From Hydrocarboniclastica marina (lineage in GTDB: Bacteria; Pseudomonadota; Gammaproteobacteria; Pseudomonadales; Oleiphilaceae), in the NCBI RefSeq assembly GCF_004851605.1, contig NZ_CP031093.1:3348692-3412691 (forward strand): a stretch of DNA of 64,000 bases. Direction: 5' to 3'. A program made the position numbers and the translations under genes. The notes beneath the pieces were generated by a model. The model saw nothing but the letters and a program-made list of their open reading frames with translations. It searched no databases and was not told the DNA's origin. The number at the start of each line of letters is the position of its first letter. Positions within the stretch are counted from its first letter, which is position 1. Shown here in pieces: positions 1 through 8,984 of the stretch.

Positions 1-34
1 CCCGGCTTGTCGAATAACAAGGAAAACCTATCCC

Positions 35-2062
35 GTGAGCATTGCCCAGCCCAGCCAGAATGCATCATCCATTCCGCAGCCTGCTGTTGGAAAAAACGTT
101 GCGCCCAGCGTCCCAAAGCCCGCCAGTGCGCTAACGCCGCGCTTCGATGCCGTGCTGCTGGGTTTTGCCCAGGCCCGGCGGGCGGATCCCAAGGCTAGCA
201 GCCTGGGGTTATTGTCCCTGGCGCGTACGGTGATGGCGAGCCCCGGGGGTTTTGATGCGATTTACGCGCGTGTCGCGACCCTGGAATCAGCCGGTATTTT
301 CGGCACCAGCGACTGGGCCCAGCCGGCCATTCTGCAGCCGGCCCTGGCCAAGCGTTCCCTGCGACTGGGCGAGCCCGTCACCACGGTGGTCGAAGCCCTG
401 AGTGAGATCCGGCTATTGGCGGTCGCCTCCGGTGACTATTTTCATCCGGGTATTTCGGCCGAGCAGGCGCGGCACTTCCTGACCCAGGTACTTGCCCTCA
501 ACCTGGATCTGCTTTCGGGACAACTATCTGAAGCGGACCGGGAACGCCCCCAGGATCTCGGGTTGCTCGTGCAGGGGCTGTATCAGTATCTGCTTGACCG
601 GTTGGGATACGACAGCATCCTGGAAAGCCTGGTCGATGAAGTCCGGCGCTTGCTGGCCCAGGGTCCGGTACAGGTCGACAGCATCAAGGAGATGGTCGGT
701 CAGATCGCGGTCTGCCTGTATGACCCCAAACTGGAAAGCGGCACCATGGACGATGCAGCGCGCCTGGTCAGTTCCCTGTTCGGGCCAAGCGACGGCTGCA
801 GGGACGACCCGGGGCTGGAAGTCTACGGTGCCCGACTTCTGCAGATGGACGAAGCCGCGCTTGCGAATGAAGCCGCCGGCTTTGCTGGCGCCATGCACGA
901 CACCGGGCTGGTATCGGCCTACCATGCGGTCTTTGTACGTCATTTGAGAGGCCAGTGGGATGCGCTGTTGCCGCGGGCGCTCGGCCTGAGCACAACGGGC
1001 ACTGATGCCCTGCTCTGCTATAGCGAGCTGGTTCATACCCTGATCGATGAAGCGGTTCACCCGGAAACAAGCCAGGCTGTGTATGGGCTGGCGTTGATGC
1101 TCGAACGCCGGGCGATCTTTACCGAGCCGGTAGCACAGGCGCTCTGGCGGCAGATTCGCTTGCCCCTGTGTGCTGAAACCAGCGAACTGATACGCACCGT
1201 GTTCGGTGAAGCCCATCCCGCGCGGGTGTTCCTGCTGGCCGGGGTCATCAACCTGCTGGGCCAGCCTCTGGGCGTCGGCCAGGGCAATAACCCGACCTGC
1301 CAGTCCGCCATTGGCCTGTCCATGTGGGCGCAGAACGAGGCTGACTATCTATTGCAGGTGCTCGCCTGGGCCGCCCGGGACAACGAGGTACTGATCCGCT
1401 TCGAGGGCGACCTGGTATCGTCAAAAGGGCTGGAGCCTGGGCTTGCGAAAGAGGTCCCGCTTGATGTGGACCCGGTTTCGCTGGTGCTGATCCCCCACCT
1501 GGACCGGATCTACGCCGAAATGTGGCGTCTCTGTGCCGGCCGCGACGACGACCTGCACCGCTGGATAAATCCGGAGTTCTACGGCTGGTGGGTGAGCCAC
1601 GGCTTCAAGGGCGTCGCCCATTACGAGACCGGGAAGATAAACAACTACGAAGATTTCGTGCGCACTTTCTACGCGGCCTATCACCCCTACTACAACGGTG
1701 AAATGAGCGTTATTCATCCGCAGCCTGCAGGCATCGCTGTAACCGATAGCGCTGCCCGATTCGTCGGCCGACACGCCATAGCCATTCAACGCGTGGCACT
1801 CTCGCCCACGGACGAGATGCGGGTGTATTTTTTCAACCCCAACAACGACAGCGGCCAGGACTGGGGCCAGGGCATGACCTGCTCCACCCAGGGCAACGGC
1901 GAGATTCGCGGCGAAGCGTCCCTGCCAATCGCCCAGTTTGCCTCGCGACTTTACGTTTTCCACTACGACACGCTGGAGCTCGGTGACCTGACCGCAGTCC
2001 CTGCGTCCGAAGTTGAGCGTGTCGTGGTGCTGGGCTGCAACAGCTGGGCTGCGGATTGCTGA
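35..2062 (+). CDS. Orphan 675-residue protein with possible papain-like/transglutaminase-like triad
   Basis: I do not recognise a named family. GTG start at 35 is preceded by an AAGGAAA ribosome binding site at about 20-26. Residues 1-35 are Ala/Pro/Ser-rich with no signal peptide. The middle is helical and Leu/Ala-rich. The C-terminal part shows, in order, Cys422 in GQGNNPTCQSAIGLSMWAQN, His580 in VGRHAIAIQRV and Asn601 in VYFFNPNNDSG. That order and spacing recall a Cys-His-Asn/Asp peptidase or transglutaminase core, with a Trp/Tyr-rich stretch (506-555) between Cys and His. The triad is an inference from motif order only. The gene stands alone, convergent with yghU 39 bp downstream. Alternative: a catalytically inactive cytosolic protein. 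Confidence 0.85.
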   Translation: MSIAQPSQNASSIPQPAVGKNVAPSVPKPASALTPRFDAVLLGFAQARRADPKASSLGLLSLARTVMASPGGFDAIYARVATLESAGIFGTSDWAQPAILQPALAKRSLRLGEPVTTVVEALSEIRLLAVASGDYFHPGISAEQARHFLTQVLALNLDLLSGQLSEADRERPQDLGLLVQGLYQYLLDRLGYDSILESLVDEVRRLLAQGPVQVDSIKEMVGQIAVCLYDPKLESGTMDDAARLVSSLFGPSDGCRDDPGLEVYGARLLQMDEAALANEAAGFAGAMHDTGLVSAYHAVFVRHLRGQWDALLPRALGLSTTGTDALLCYSELVHTLIDEAVHPETSQAVYGLALMLERRAIFTEPVAQALWRQIRLPLCAETSELIRTVFGEAHPARVFLLAGVINLLGQPLGVGQGNNPTCQSAIGLSMWAQNEADYLLQVLAWAARDNEVLIRFEGDLVSSKGLEPGLAKEVPLDVDPVSLVLIPHLDRIYAEMWRLCAGRDDDLHRWINPEFYGWWVSHGFKGVAHYETGKINNYEDFVRTFYAAYHPYYNGEMSVIHPQPAGIAVTDSAARFVGRHAIAIQRVALSPTDEMRVYFFNPNNDSGQDWGQGMTCSTQGNGEIRGEASLPIAQFASRLYVFHYDTLELGDLTAVPASEVERVVVLGCNSWAADC

Positions 2063-2101
2063 TCAAAGCCTGTCCGGCAAACGCTTCCCGCCCGGCCCGA
2101 T

Positions 2102-2962
2102 TCAGTCTTTATCTGACCGGCGATTGTCGAAGTCACTGGCGTCGTGACGTTCTGGCAGCTGCCCTTCGGGCGCACCCCATACCCGGTTAACCATCCGTCC
2201 GCGCTTCACCGCCGGCCGCTCTGCGATCTCCTCAGTCCAGCGCACGAGATTGCGGTAGGTATGGGTTTGTAGAAACTCAGCGGCCTCGTACACCTTGTTC
2301 TTCACCAGCGCGCCGTACCAGGGCCAGATCGCCATGTCGGCGATGGTGTATTCGTCACCGGCGATATAACGCCGGCTCGCCAGCTGCCGGTCCAGGACAT
2401 CAAGCTGGCGCTTAACCTCCATGGCATAACGGTTGATCGGGTATTCGTACTTTTCCGGCGCGTAGGCATAAAAATGCCCGAACCCACCCCCCAGCATCGG
2501 CGCGCTGCCCATCTGCCAGAACAGCCAGGACAGGCACTCGGTCCGGCCCTGAACATCCGTCGGGATGAAGGCGCCAAACTTCTCGGCCAGGTACAACAGA
2601 ATCGCACCCGACTCAAAAATGCGAACCGACGGGTTGACGCTGTGGTCCCGCATCGCGGGGATCTTCGAGTTGGGGTTTACCTCAACAAAGCCGGAACTGA
2701 ACTGCTGCCCTTCCGTGATCACGACCAGGTGTGCGTCATACTCTGCACCCGTAAAGCCCCGCTCCAGCAGCTCCTCGAGCATGATGGTGACCTTCACGCC
2801 ATTCGGTGTCGCCAGGGAGTAGAGCTGCAACGGGTGCTTTCCCACCGGCAAGGTTTTTTCGTGGGTAGGTCCGGCGATAGGCCGGTTAATACTGGCGAAT
2901 CGTCCCCCGCTTTCGGCATCCCACTGCCAGATTTTGGGCGGAGTGTAAGTTCCTTCGGCCAT
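2102..2962 (-). CDS. yghU: Glutathione-dependent disulfide-bond oxidoreductase, YghU type
   Basis: Nu-class glutathione S-transferase-like enzyme that reduces disulfides and organic hydroperoxides with glutathione in the cytoplasm. The sequence closely follows E. coli YghU along its length: N-terminal NINRP-like segment (SINRPIAGPTHEKTLPVGKH), thioredoxin-fold domain with TPNGVKVTIMLEELL, the ESGAILLYLAEKFG glutathione-binding region, then a helical C-terminal domain with GDEYTIADMAIWPW and the tail ERHDASDF. I start at the ATG at 2962, because it has a GGGAG site 5-9 nt upstream and gives the family N-terminus (MAEGTYTPPK). A start 18 nt further up lacks this. The gene is monocistronic and divergent from the chemoreceptor gene. 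Confidence 0.95.
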   Translation of the reverse strand: MAEGTYTPPKIWQWDAESGGRFASINRPIAGPTHEKTLPVGKHPLQLYSLATPNGVKVTIMLEELLERGFTGAEYDAHLVVITEGQQFSSGFVEVNPNSKIPAMRDHSVNPSVRIFESGAILLYLAEKFGAFIPTDVQGRTECLSWLFWQMGSAPMLGGGFGHFYAYAPEKYEYPINRYAMEVKRQLDVLDRQLASRRYIAGDEYTIADMAIWPWYGALVKNKVYEAAEFLQTHTYRNLVRWTEEIAERPAVKRGRMVNRVWGAPEGQLPERHDASDFDNRRSDKD

Positions 2963-3155
2963 GTTGGCTCCCTTGATCAAGAGTTGGTACCCATAGGACA
3001 GGGCGCATATCCACGACGCGCATGCTGCCTGTGAAATTGAGTCATTTTGGTGCAGTTTTAATTTTCCGTTCGCGACGGTGGTCTATAGTTGAACAGGGAT
3101 TCCATTGATTGCAAGGAGCATGAAACAGCGCACAGATCGTGCCCGGAGAATATGC

Positions 3156-4796
3156 ATGACCGCCTTCCTGCGAAAGTTCAGTATCCAGCACCGGTTGCTG
3201 GCCATATTTTCCTTTTCAGTGTTTCTGCTCCTGGGCCTGAGCGCCCTGCTAAGCACCACTTACTATGACAGCCTGCTCGATGGCCGGCACGCTAAAACCC
3301 GTGAGGTCGTAGAAACGTCCTTCGGAATCCTGGAGCACTACCATGCGCTGGGGCAATCCGGCGTGCTCAGCGAGGCCGAGGCCAAAGCCCAGGCCCTGGC
3401 GGTCATCAAAACGCTACGCTACAACGAAAGCGATTATTTTTGGGTTAATGACACGTCACCCCGGATGATCATGCACCCGATCAATCCGAAACTCGACGGC
3501 ACGGCGTTGGAAGGCTTCAAGGACGCCAACGGCCTGCCGCTTTTCAACGCCATGGTGGAAGTGACGGAGGGTCCGGAAGCCTCAGGTTTCGTCGACTATC
3601 TCTGGCCCAAACCCGGTTTCGATAATCCGGTAGAGAAGACGTCTTACGTCAAGCGCTTCAAGCCGTGGAACTGGATTCTGGGTTCCGGCATCTATCTGGA
3701 TGATGTCAGCACTACGTTCTGGACGACAATGGCCCCCAAAATGGTGCTGACCGGGCTTGGGATCGTGTTGCTGCTCGCAGCGTCCATGACCGTCGGCCTG
3801 AGCATCCTGCGCCCTCTCGGAAAGACCCTGAGTGCGCTGCAGGACATTTCCAATGGCGAAGGCGACCTACGCCAGCGCCTTGACGAGGGCGGCAATGACG
3901 AACTCAGCAGTCTGGCTGTCGCGTTTAACCGGTTTACCGGCCGCATGAGCGAGATGGTTCAGGAGCTACGGGGGGTCATCGCAACCAATCAGGCGACGGC
4001 TGTCCAGGTGCGGACAGCTGCGGATCAGGCGCGGGGACATGCGGGGCAACAGAAGCAGGAACTGGACACCGTTGCGGCCGCTGTTGAGGAGATGGTCGTT
4101 ACCATCGAAGACGTTGCCAGACGTATCGGTACTGCAGCCCAGTCCGCCAAGGACGCAGACAACCACGCCATGCAGGGCGGCAAAGTCATCGAGAGCACCT
4201 CGTTTGCCATGGACCGCCTGGCCCAGAATATCGGCGACGCCGCTCAAGCGATAAGCGAACTCAATCAGGATACCCAGGCGATAGGATCGGTGCTCGACGT
4301 GATCCGGGGCGTAGCCGAGCAGACCAACCTGCTTGCGCTCAACGCCGCCATCGAAGCGGCGCGAGCGGGTGAGCAGGGCCGCGGCTTTGCCGTTGTCGCC
4401 GATGAGGTAAGAACACTGGCGAGCCGAACCCAGACCTCCACGGATGAGATAAACGGGATGATTACCCGTCTGCAGGAACGGGCGGCCAAGGCCGTGCAGA
4501 CCATGCAAGCCAGTCAGAGCCAGTCGGGTGAGATGCGCGAGCAGGTCGGCGAAGCCCGCGGTGCGCTCTCAGCCATAGTCGAGTCGGTATCCGCCATTAC
4601 GGATATGACCCAGCACGTCGCCACCGCTGCCGAGCAGCAAAGTGCGACGTCGGGAGAGATCAGCCAGAGCCTGAGCCAGATCACCCGGCTCAGCGACGAG
4701 CTGGTCACCCAGATGGATGAGACCACGGCGAATATCCGTACTCTCGGTGAATCGGCCGAGGGTCTGGACCGGATCGTAAATCAGTTTCAGACCTGA
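3156..4796 (+). CDS. Methyl-accepting chemotaxis protein with periplasmic sCache domain
   Basis: Transmembrane chemoreceptor that couples ligand binding to the CheA/CheW complex. It is 546 residues from the chosen ATG. A short cytoplasmic tail precedes TM1 (about 12-32). The periplasmic part is a single Cache domain with the sCache_2 pattern ([36 protein letters not shown]). TM2 and a HAMP domain follow (about 195-265), then a long coiled-coil signalling domain with the hallmark hairpin tip [20 protein letters not shown]. There is no C-terminal NWETF-type methyltransferase tether. The start at 3156 has GGAGAA five bases upstream and begins [13 protein letters not shown]. An upstream in-frame ATG at 3105 would add 17 Arg-rich residues. 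The ligand cannot be read from sequence; small organic acids are usual for sCache_2. Confidence 0.93.
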   Translation: MTAFLRKFSIQHRLLAIFSFSVFLLLGLSALLSTTYYDSLLDGRHAKTREVVETSFGILEHYHALGQSGVLSEAEAKAQALAVIKTLRYNESDYFWVNDTSPRMIMHPINPKLDGTALEGFKDANGLPLFNAMVEVTEGPEASGFVDYLWPKPGFDNPVEKTSYVKRFKPWNWILGSGIYLDDVSTTFWTTMAPKMVLTGLGIVLLLAASMTVGLSILRPLGKTLSALQDISNGEGDLRQRLDEGGNDELSSLAVAFNRFTGRMSEMVQELRGVIATNQATAVQVRTAADQARGHAGQQKQELDTVAAAVEEMVVTIEDVARRIGTAAQSAKDADNHAMQGGKVIESTSFAMDRLAQNIGDAAQAISELNQDTQAIGSVLDVIRGVAEQTNLLALNAAIEAARAGEQGRGFAVVADEVRTLASRTQTSTDEINGMITRLQERAAKAVQTMQASQSQSGEMREQVGEARGALSAIVESVSAITDMTQHVATAAEQQSATSGEISQSLSQITRLSDELVTQMDETTANIRTLGESAEGLDRIVNQFQT

Positions 4797-4807
4797 TCAA
4801 AGCCAGT

Positions 4808-4899
4808 TGGTGCGCAGTGCGCACCCTACGGTCGTGCTGGGATTGTGCCACTACGGCCAGTCCGCAGCTGACTTCATGTAGGGTGCGCACGGCGCACCA
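4808..4899. repeat. 22-bp inverted repeat pair, REP/MITE-like
   Basis: 4808-4829 (TGGTGCGCAGTGCGCACCCTAC) and the reverse complement at 4878-4899 agree at 21 of 22 positions and are separated by 48 bp. Each arm is itself nearly palindromic (TGCGCA-type cores). The element fills the gap between the chemoreceptor stop and the end of prpF and contains no gene. It may act as a bidirectional terminator for the two convergent units, or be a member of a dispersed REP-like family. Confidence 0.7.
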
Positions 4900-5024
4900 C
4901 GCGTTTCCGCGAGGCATCCACACACACCTCAGGACTCTGCCAGGCCGCTGACCGACTGCCACTCGCTACAGTGTAACGTCCTTTACGGCTTCGAAAGCTC
5001 AGCCAGGCGACCCAGAAACGAGAT

Positions 5025-6203
5025 CTAGAACGAATCGCCCGGAATACGCACCCAGCCTTCCATGATCACCCGCGCACTGCGGCTCATAACGGCCTTGTCG
5101 ACGGTCCATTGGCCGTTGACCTGGCTGGCTTCGGCGCCGACCCGCAAGGTGCCCGAGGGGTGGCCGAAGCGCACCGAGGTGCGATCCCCGCCGCCCGCCG
5201 CCATGTTCACGACTGTTCCGGGAATAGCCGCAGCGGTGGCGATGGCAACCGCCGCGGTGCCCATCATGGCGTGATGCAGTTTGCCCATGGACAAGGCGCG
5301 CACGAGCACATCCACATCCGCTGCCGCAACCTGCTTGCCGCTTGATGCCACATAGTCCGAGGGCTTGGCCACAAAGGCCACCTTGGGCGTATGCTGCCGG
5401 TTGGCCGCCTCTTCGACCGTTTTCACCAGCCCCATACGCACGGCGCCGTGCCCGCGAATACTCTCGAATACCGCCAGGGCCTTGGCGTCGTTATTGATTG
5501 CTTCCTGCAGCTCGGTGCCGGCATAGCCGATGTCTTCCGCGTTGACGAAGATTGTCGGAATGCCCGCGTTGATCATGGTCGCCTTGAGCGTGCCTACGCC
5601 CGGCACCTCCAGATCATCAACCAGATTTCCCGTCGGGAATATCGCCCCCTCGCCGTCGGCCGGGTCCATGAACTCCACCTGGACTTCCGCCGCGGGAAAG
5701 GTCACCCCGTCCAGCTCAAAGTCGCCGGTTTCCTGCACCGCACCGTCCGTTATGGGAATGTGGGCAACGATGGTTTTCTGAATATTGGCCTGCCAGATGC
5801 GCACGGTAACGGTCCCGTTCTGCGGGATGCGATCTGCTGGAATCAATCCGCTGGTGATGGCGAACGCGCCGACCGCGGCGCTCAGGTTACCGCAGTTGCC
5901 ACTCCAGTCGACAAAAGGCTTGTCGATGCCGACCTGACCAAACAGGTAATCGACGTCGTGGTCGGGCTGGGTCGGCTTCGACAGGATGACCGTCTTGCTG
6001 GTGCTGGACGTCCCATTGCCCAGGCCATCGATCTGTTTCTGGTAAGGGTCGGGGCTGCCGATCACCCGCATCAATAAAGCGTCGCGGGCCGGACCGGGAA
6101 CCTGGGCCGCTTCGGGGAGGTCGTCCAGCCGGAAAAAGACACCCTTACTGGTGCCGCCGCGCATATAGGTCGCGGGAATCCTTATCTGAGGTGCGTGTGC
6201 CAT
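5025..6203 (-). CDS. prpF: 2-methylaconitate isomerase PrpF
   Basis: PrpF (392 residues) isomerises the 2-methylaconitate made by AcnD so that it can be hydrated to 2-methylisocitrate in the methylcitrate cycle. It has the diaminopimelate-epimerase-like double fold. Visible family features are PATYMRGGTSKGVFF at the N-terminus, DGLGNGTSSTSKTVIL, and the DWSGNCGNLSAAVGAFAI segment that carries the conserved Cys. Substrate-binding and catalytic residues typical of PrpF (Lys in GGTSKG, Cys in GNCGN) are present. It is the last gene of the prp operon, 92 bp after acnD. A terminator-like hairpin sits just before its ribosome binding site (GGTAAG), so its expression may be lower than that of acnD. 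Confidence 0.96.
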   Translation of the reverse strand: MAHAPQIRIPATYMRGGTSKGVFFRLDDLPEAAQVPGPARDALLMRVIGSPDPYQKQIDGLGNGTSSTSKTVILSKPTQPDHDVDYLFGQVGIDKPFVDWSGNCGNLSAAVGAFAITSGLIPADRIPQNGTVTVRIWQANIQKTIVAHIPITDGAVQETGDFELDGVTFPAAEVQVEFMDPADGEGAIFPTGNLVDDLEVPGVGTLKATMINAGIPTIFVNAEDIGYAGTELQEAINNDAKALAVFESIRGHGAVRMGLVKTVEEAANRQHTPKVAFVAKPSDYVASSGKQVAAADVDVLVRALSMGKLHHAMMGTAAVAIATAAAIPGTVVNMAAGGGDRTSVRFGHPSGTLRVGAEASQVNGQWTVDKAVMSRSARVIMEGWVRIPGDSF

Positions 6204-6218
6204 AAAAATCTTACCAGT

Positions 6219-6251
6219 AAAAACGACCCGGAACCTTGTGGCGCCGGGTCG
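6219..6251 (-). terminator. Intrinsic-terminator-like hairpin between acnD and prpF
   Basis: On the minus strand CGACCCGG (6251-6244) pairs perfectly with CCGGGTCG (6231-6224) around a 12-nt loop and is followed at once by TTTTT (6223-6219). This is a textbook Rho-independent terminator layout. It lies inside the operon: acnD stops at 6296 and prpF starts at 6203. It probably ends part of the transcripts or stabilises the upstream mRNA 3' end. Confidence 0.75.
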
Positions 6252-6295
6252 CTATAGCATTGGACATTAGCCGACCATCAGAGCCGGCACGGATA

Positions 6296-8893
6296 TCAGA
6301 CCACGGCTTCCGCTTCGAGGAAGTCCTGGGCAAACCGCTGCAGTACACCGCCCGCCTCGTAGATGGTGACCTCTTCCTGGGTATCCAGGCGGCAGGTCAC
6401 CGGCACCTCCAGTGTTTCCCCATTCCGGCGGTGAATCACCAGGGTAAGCGTGGCGCGGGGATGGAAGTCACCGGCGACATCGTAGAGTTCCGTGCCGTCC
6501 AGACCCAGGGTCTTGCGGGTCGTGCCGGGTTTGAACTCCAGGGGCATGACGCCCATGCCGATCAGATTGGTGCGGTGGATGCGCTCGAAGCCCTCGGCCA
6601 CGATCGCTTCCACACCCGCCAGACGAACGCCTTTCGCCGCCCAGTCGCGGGACGAGCCCTGGCCATAGTCGGCCCCGGCCACAATGATCAGTGGCTGCTT
6701 GCGCTCCATGTAGGTCTCGATCGCTTCCCACATGCGGGTCACTTTGCCTTCCGGCTCGATCCGCGCCAGCGACCCCTGCTTCACGTCGCCCTTCTCGTCC
6801 CGCACCATTTCGTTGAGCAGCTTGGGATTGGCGAAGGTCGCACGCTGGGCGGTCAGGTGGTCGCCCCGGTGAGTCGCGTAGGAATTGAAGTCGGCCTCGG
6901 GCAGGCCCATCTTGTCCAGGTACTCACCCGCGGCACTGTCCAGCATGATAGCGTTGGACGGTGACAGGTGATCGGTGGTGATGTTGTCGCCCAGCACTGC
7001 CAGCGGCCGCATGCCCTTGAGTGTGCCTTTGTCCGCCAGCGCGCCTTCCCAGTAGGGCGGGCGACGGATATAGGTACTCTTGGGTCGCCAGTCGTACAGC
7101 GGAACCACTTTCGCCTGCTCTTCCCGTGTGACGTTGAACATCGGAATGTAAACGTCGCGGAATTGCTGCGGCTTGACGCTCTCCCTGACGATGGCGTCGA
7201 TCTCTTCGTCGCTGGGCCAGATATCCTTCAGCGTCACCGGGTTGCCGTCTTTGTCGGTGCCCAGAGCGTCTTTCTCGATATCAAAACGGATGGTTCCGGC
7301 GATGGCGTAGGCCACGACCAGGGGCGGCGACGCCAGGAACGCCTGCTTGGCGTAGGGGTGGATCCGGCCGTCGAAGTTGCGGTTGCCGGAGAGCACAGCC
7401 GTCGCATACAGATCGCGATCGACCACTTCCTTCTGGATCACCGGATCCAGCGCACCGCTCATGCCATTACACGTCGTGCAGGCAAACGCCACAACGCCGA
7501 AGCCCAGTTGCTCCAGTTCAGGCAGCAGGTTCGACTCTTCCAGATACATCTTCACCGTTTTGGAGCCCGGCGCCAGAGACGACTTCACCCACGGCTTACG
7601 GGTCAGGCCCAGCTTGTTGGCATTGCGGGCGATGAGCCCCGCCGCGACCATGTTGCGCGGGTTGCTGGTATTGGTGCAGCTGGTGATGGCGGCGATGATC
7701 ACGGCACCGTCCGGCATCATGCCCTCTTCGGTTTCCACATGGCGGGCAATGCCCCGCTCTGCCAGCTCCGAGGTGGGCAGGCGTGCATGGGGGTTGGAAG
7801 GGCCAGCCAGCGTACGGGCGACGGAGGACAGATCAAACGTCAGCACGCGCTCGTACTCGGCGTTGACCAACGTGTCCGCCCAGAACCCGGCCTCTTTGGC
7901 GTAGGTTTCCACCAGGCTGACCTGGTCGTCTTCGCGACCGGTCAGCTTCAGATAGTCGATGGTCTGTCCGTCGATGTAGAACATCGCCGCGGTCGCGCCG
8001 TATTCCGGCGTCATGTTGGAGATGGTTGCCCGGTCCCCGACAGTCAGCCGGGACGCGCCTTCGCCGTAGAACTCCAGGTAGGCGCCAACGACGCGCTCCT
8101 TGCGCAGGAATTCGGTCAGGGCCAGTACCATGTCAGTGCTGGTAATACCGGGCTGCAGGCGGCCGGTCAGCTCGACACCAACGATGTCCGGCAGGCGCAT
8201 GTAGGACGCGCGGCCCAGCATGACACTTTCGGCCTCGAGGCCGCCCACGCCTACCGAGATCACACCCAGGGCGTCGACCATCGGCGTGTGGCTGTCGGTG
8301 CCGACGCAGGTATCCGGGAAGGCCACGCGGTCACGCACCTGTACTACCGGCGACATTTTCTCCAGATTGATCTGGTGCATGATGCCGTTGCCGGGCGGGA
8401 TCACATCCACGTTCTTGAACGCAGTCTTGGTCCAGTTGATGAAGTGGAAACGGTCCTCGTTGCGGCGCTCTTCAATCGCGCGGTTCTTCTCGAACGCATC
8501 CGCTTCGAAGCCTCCGTGCTCGACCGCCAGGGAATGGTCGACGATCAGCTGGGTCGGCACTACCGGATTGACCTTGGCCGGATCGCCGCCTTTCTCGGCG
8601 ATGGCGTCGCGCAGGCCGGCGAGATCGACCAGGGCCGTCTGCCCCAGGATGTCGTGGCAGACCACCCGCGCCGGGTACCAGGGAAAGTCCAGGTCGCGCT
8701 TGCGCTCGATCAATTGCTTCAGGGCATCGGTGAGCATGGCGGGCTCACAGCGCCGCACCAGGTTTTCCGCCAGTACGCGGGAGGTGTAAGGCAGGGTTGC
8801 GTAAGCACCTGGCTGGATCGCATCCACCGCTTCGCGGGTGTCGAAATAGTCCAGGTCGGTGCCGGGTAAAGGCTTGCGATAATCCTTGTTCAT
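6296..8893 (-). CDS. acnD: Fe/S-dependent 2-methylcitrate dehydratase AcnD
   Basis: Aconitase-superfamily enzyme of 865 residues that dehydrates 2-methylcitrate to 2-methylaconitate. It replaces the cofactor-free PrpD in organisms that carry prpF. The three cluster-ligating cysteines are visible: Cys406 in AITSCTNTS, and Cys472 and Cys475 in ACTTCNGMSG. Other aconitase signatures are GTDSHTPMVDALGV near 198-211 and the swivelling C-terminal domain with GADYGQGSSRDWAAKG. Full length. It is the fourth gene of the prp operon and lies 91 bp after prpC, with a structured leader in the gap. No strong Shine-Dalgarno sequence precedes the ATG. Distinguished from housekeeping AcnA by operon context and by the neighbouring prpF. 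Confidence 0.97.
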   Translation of the reverse strand: MNKDYRKPLPGTDLDYFDTREAVDAIQPGAYATLPYTSRVLAENLVRRCEPAMLTDALKQLIERKRDLDFPWYPARVVCHDILGQTALVDLAGLRDAIAEKGGDPAKVNPVVPTQLIVDHSLAVEHGGFEADAFEKNRAIEERRNEDRFHFINWTKTAFKNVDVIPPGNGIMHQINLEKMSPVVQVRDRVAFPDTCVGTDSHTPMVDALGVISVGVGGLEAESVMLGRASYMRLPDIVGVELTGRLQPGITSTDMVLALTEFLRKERVVGAYLEFYGEGASRLTVGDRATISNMTPEYGATAAMFYIDGQTIDYLKLTGREDDQVSLVETYAKEAGFWADTLVNAEYERVLTFDLSSVARTLAGPSNPHARLPTSELAERGIARHVETEEGMMPDGAVIIAAITSCTNTSNPRNMVAAGLIARNANKLGLTRKPWVKSSLAPGSKTVKMYLEESNLLPELEQLGFGVVAFACTTCNGMSGALDPVIQKEVVDRDLYATAVLSGNRNFDGRIHPYAKQAFLASPPLVVAYAIAGTIRFDIEKDALGTDKDGNPVTLKDIWPSDEEIDAIVRESVKPQQFRDVYIPMFNVTREEQAKVVPLYDWRPKSTYIRRPPYWEGALADKGTLKGMRPLAVLGDNITTDHLSPSNAIMLDSAAGEYLDKMGLPEADFNSYATHRGDHLTAQRATFANPKLLNEMVRDEKGDVKQGSLARIEPEGKVTRMWEAIETYMERKQPLIIVAGADYGQGSSRDWAAKGVRLAGVEAIVAEGFERIHRTNLIGMGVMPLEFKPGTTRKTLGLDGTELYDVAGDFHPRATLTLVIHRRNGETLEVPVTCRLDTQEEVTIYEAGGVLQRFAQDFLEAEAVV

Positions 8894-8921
8894 TTTTGGG
8901 ACTCATCAGGGCAATAAAGAA

Positions 8922-8963
8922 GGGCGCGCCGGGGGAGCGAACAACCGCGCCCGCCTCCCCGGC
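8922..8963 (-). promoter_or_regulatory. Structured prpC-acnD intercistronic leader
   Basis: Two GC-rich helices can be drawn in the minus-strand RNA. CCCCGGC-type pairing joins 8957-8963 with 8928-8934 (seven pairs), and CGCGCCC-type pairing joins 8946-8952 with 8922-8928 (seven pairs). The 5' arm of the second helix lies in the loop of the first, and the two share base 8928. They therefore compete or form a pseudoknot-like fold. A pyrimidine-rich TTCTTTATT stretch follows. The fold is seen by eye only; its function is unknown (attenuation, mRNA processing or translation control). Confidence 0.4.
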
Positions 8964-8984
8964 TGATCACTAAATTCGCACAGC

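Noticed and set aside
6968-8869. 633-codon open frame on the plus strand opposite acnD
   Set aside because: It is a GC-rich antisense shadow. acnD on the other strand is full length with all aconitase motifs, while the antisense product has no domain, ribosome site or natural composition.
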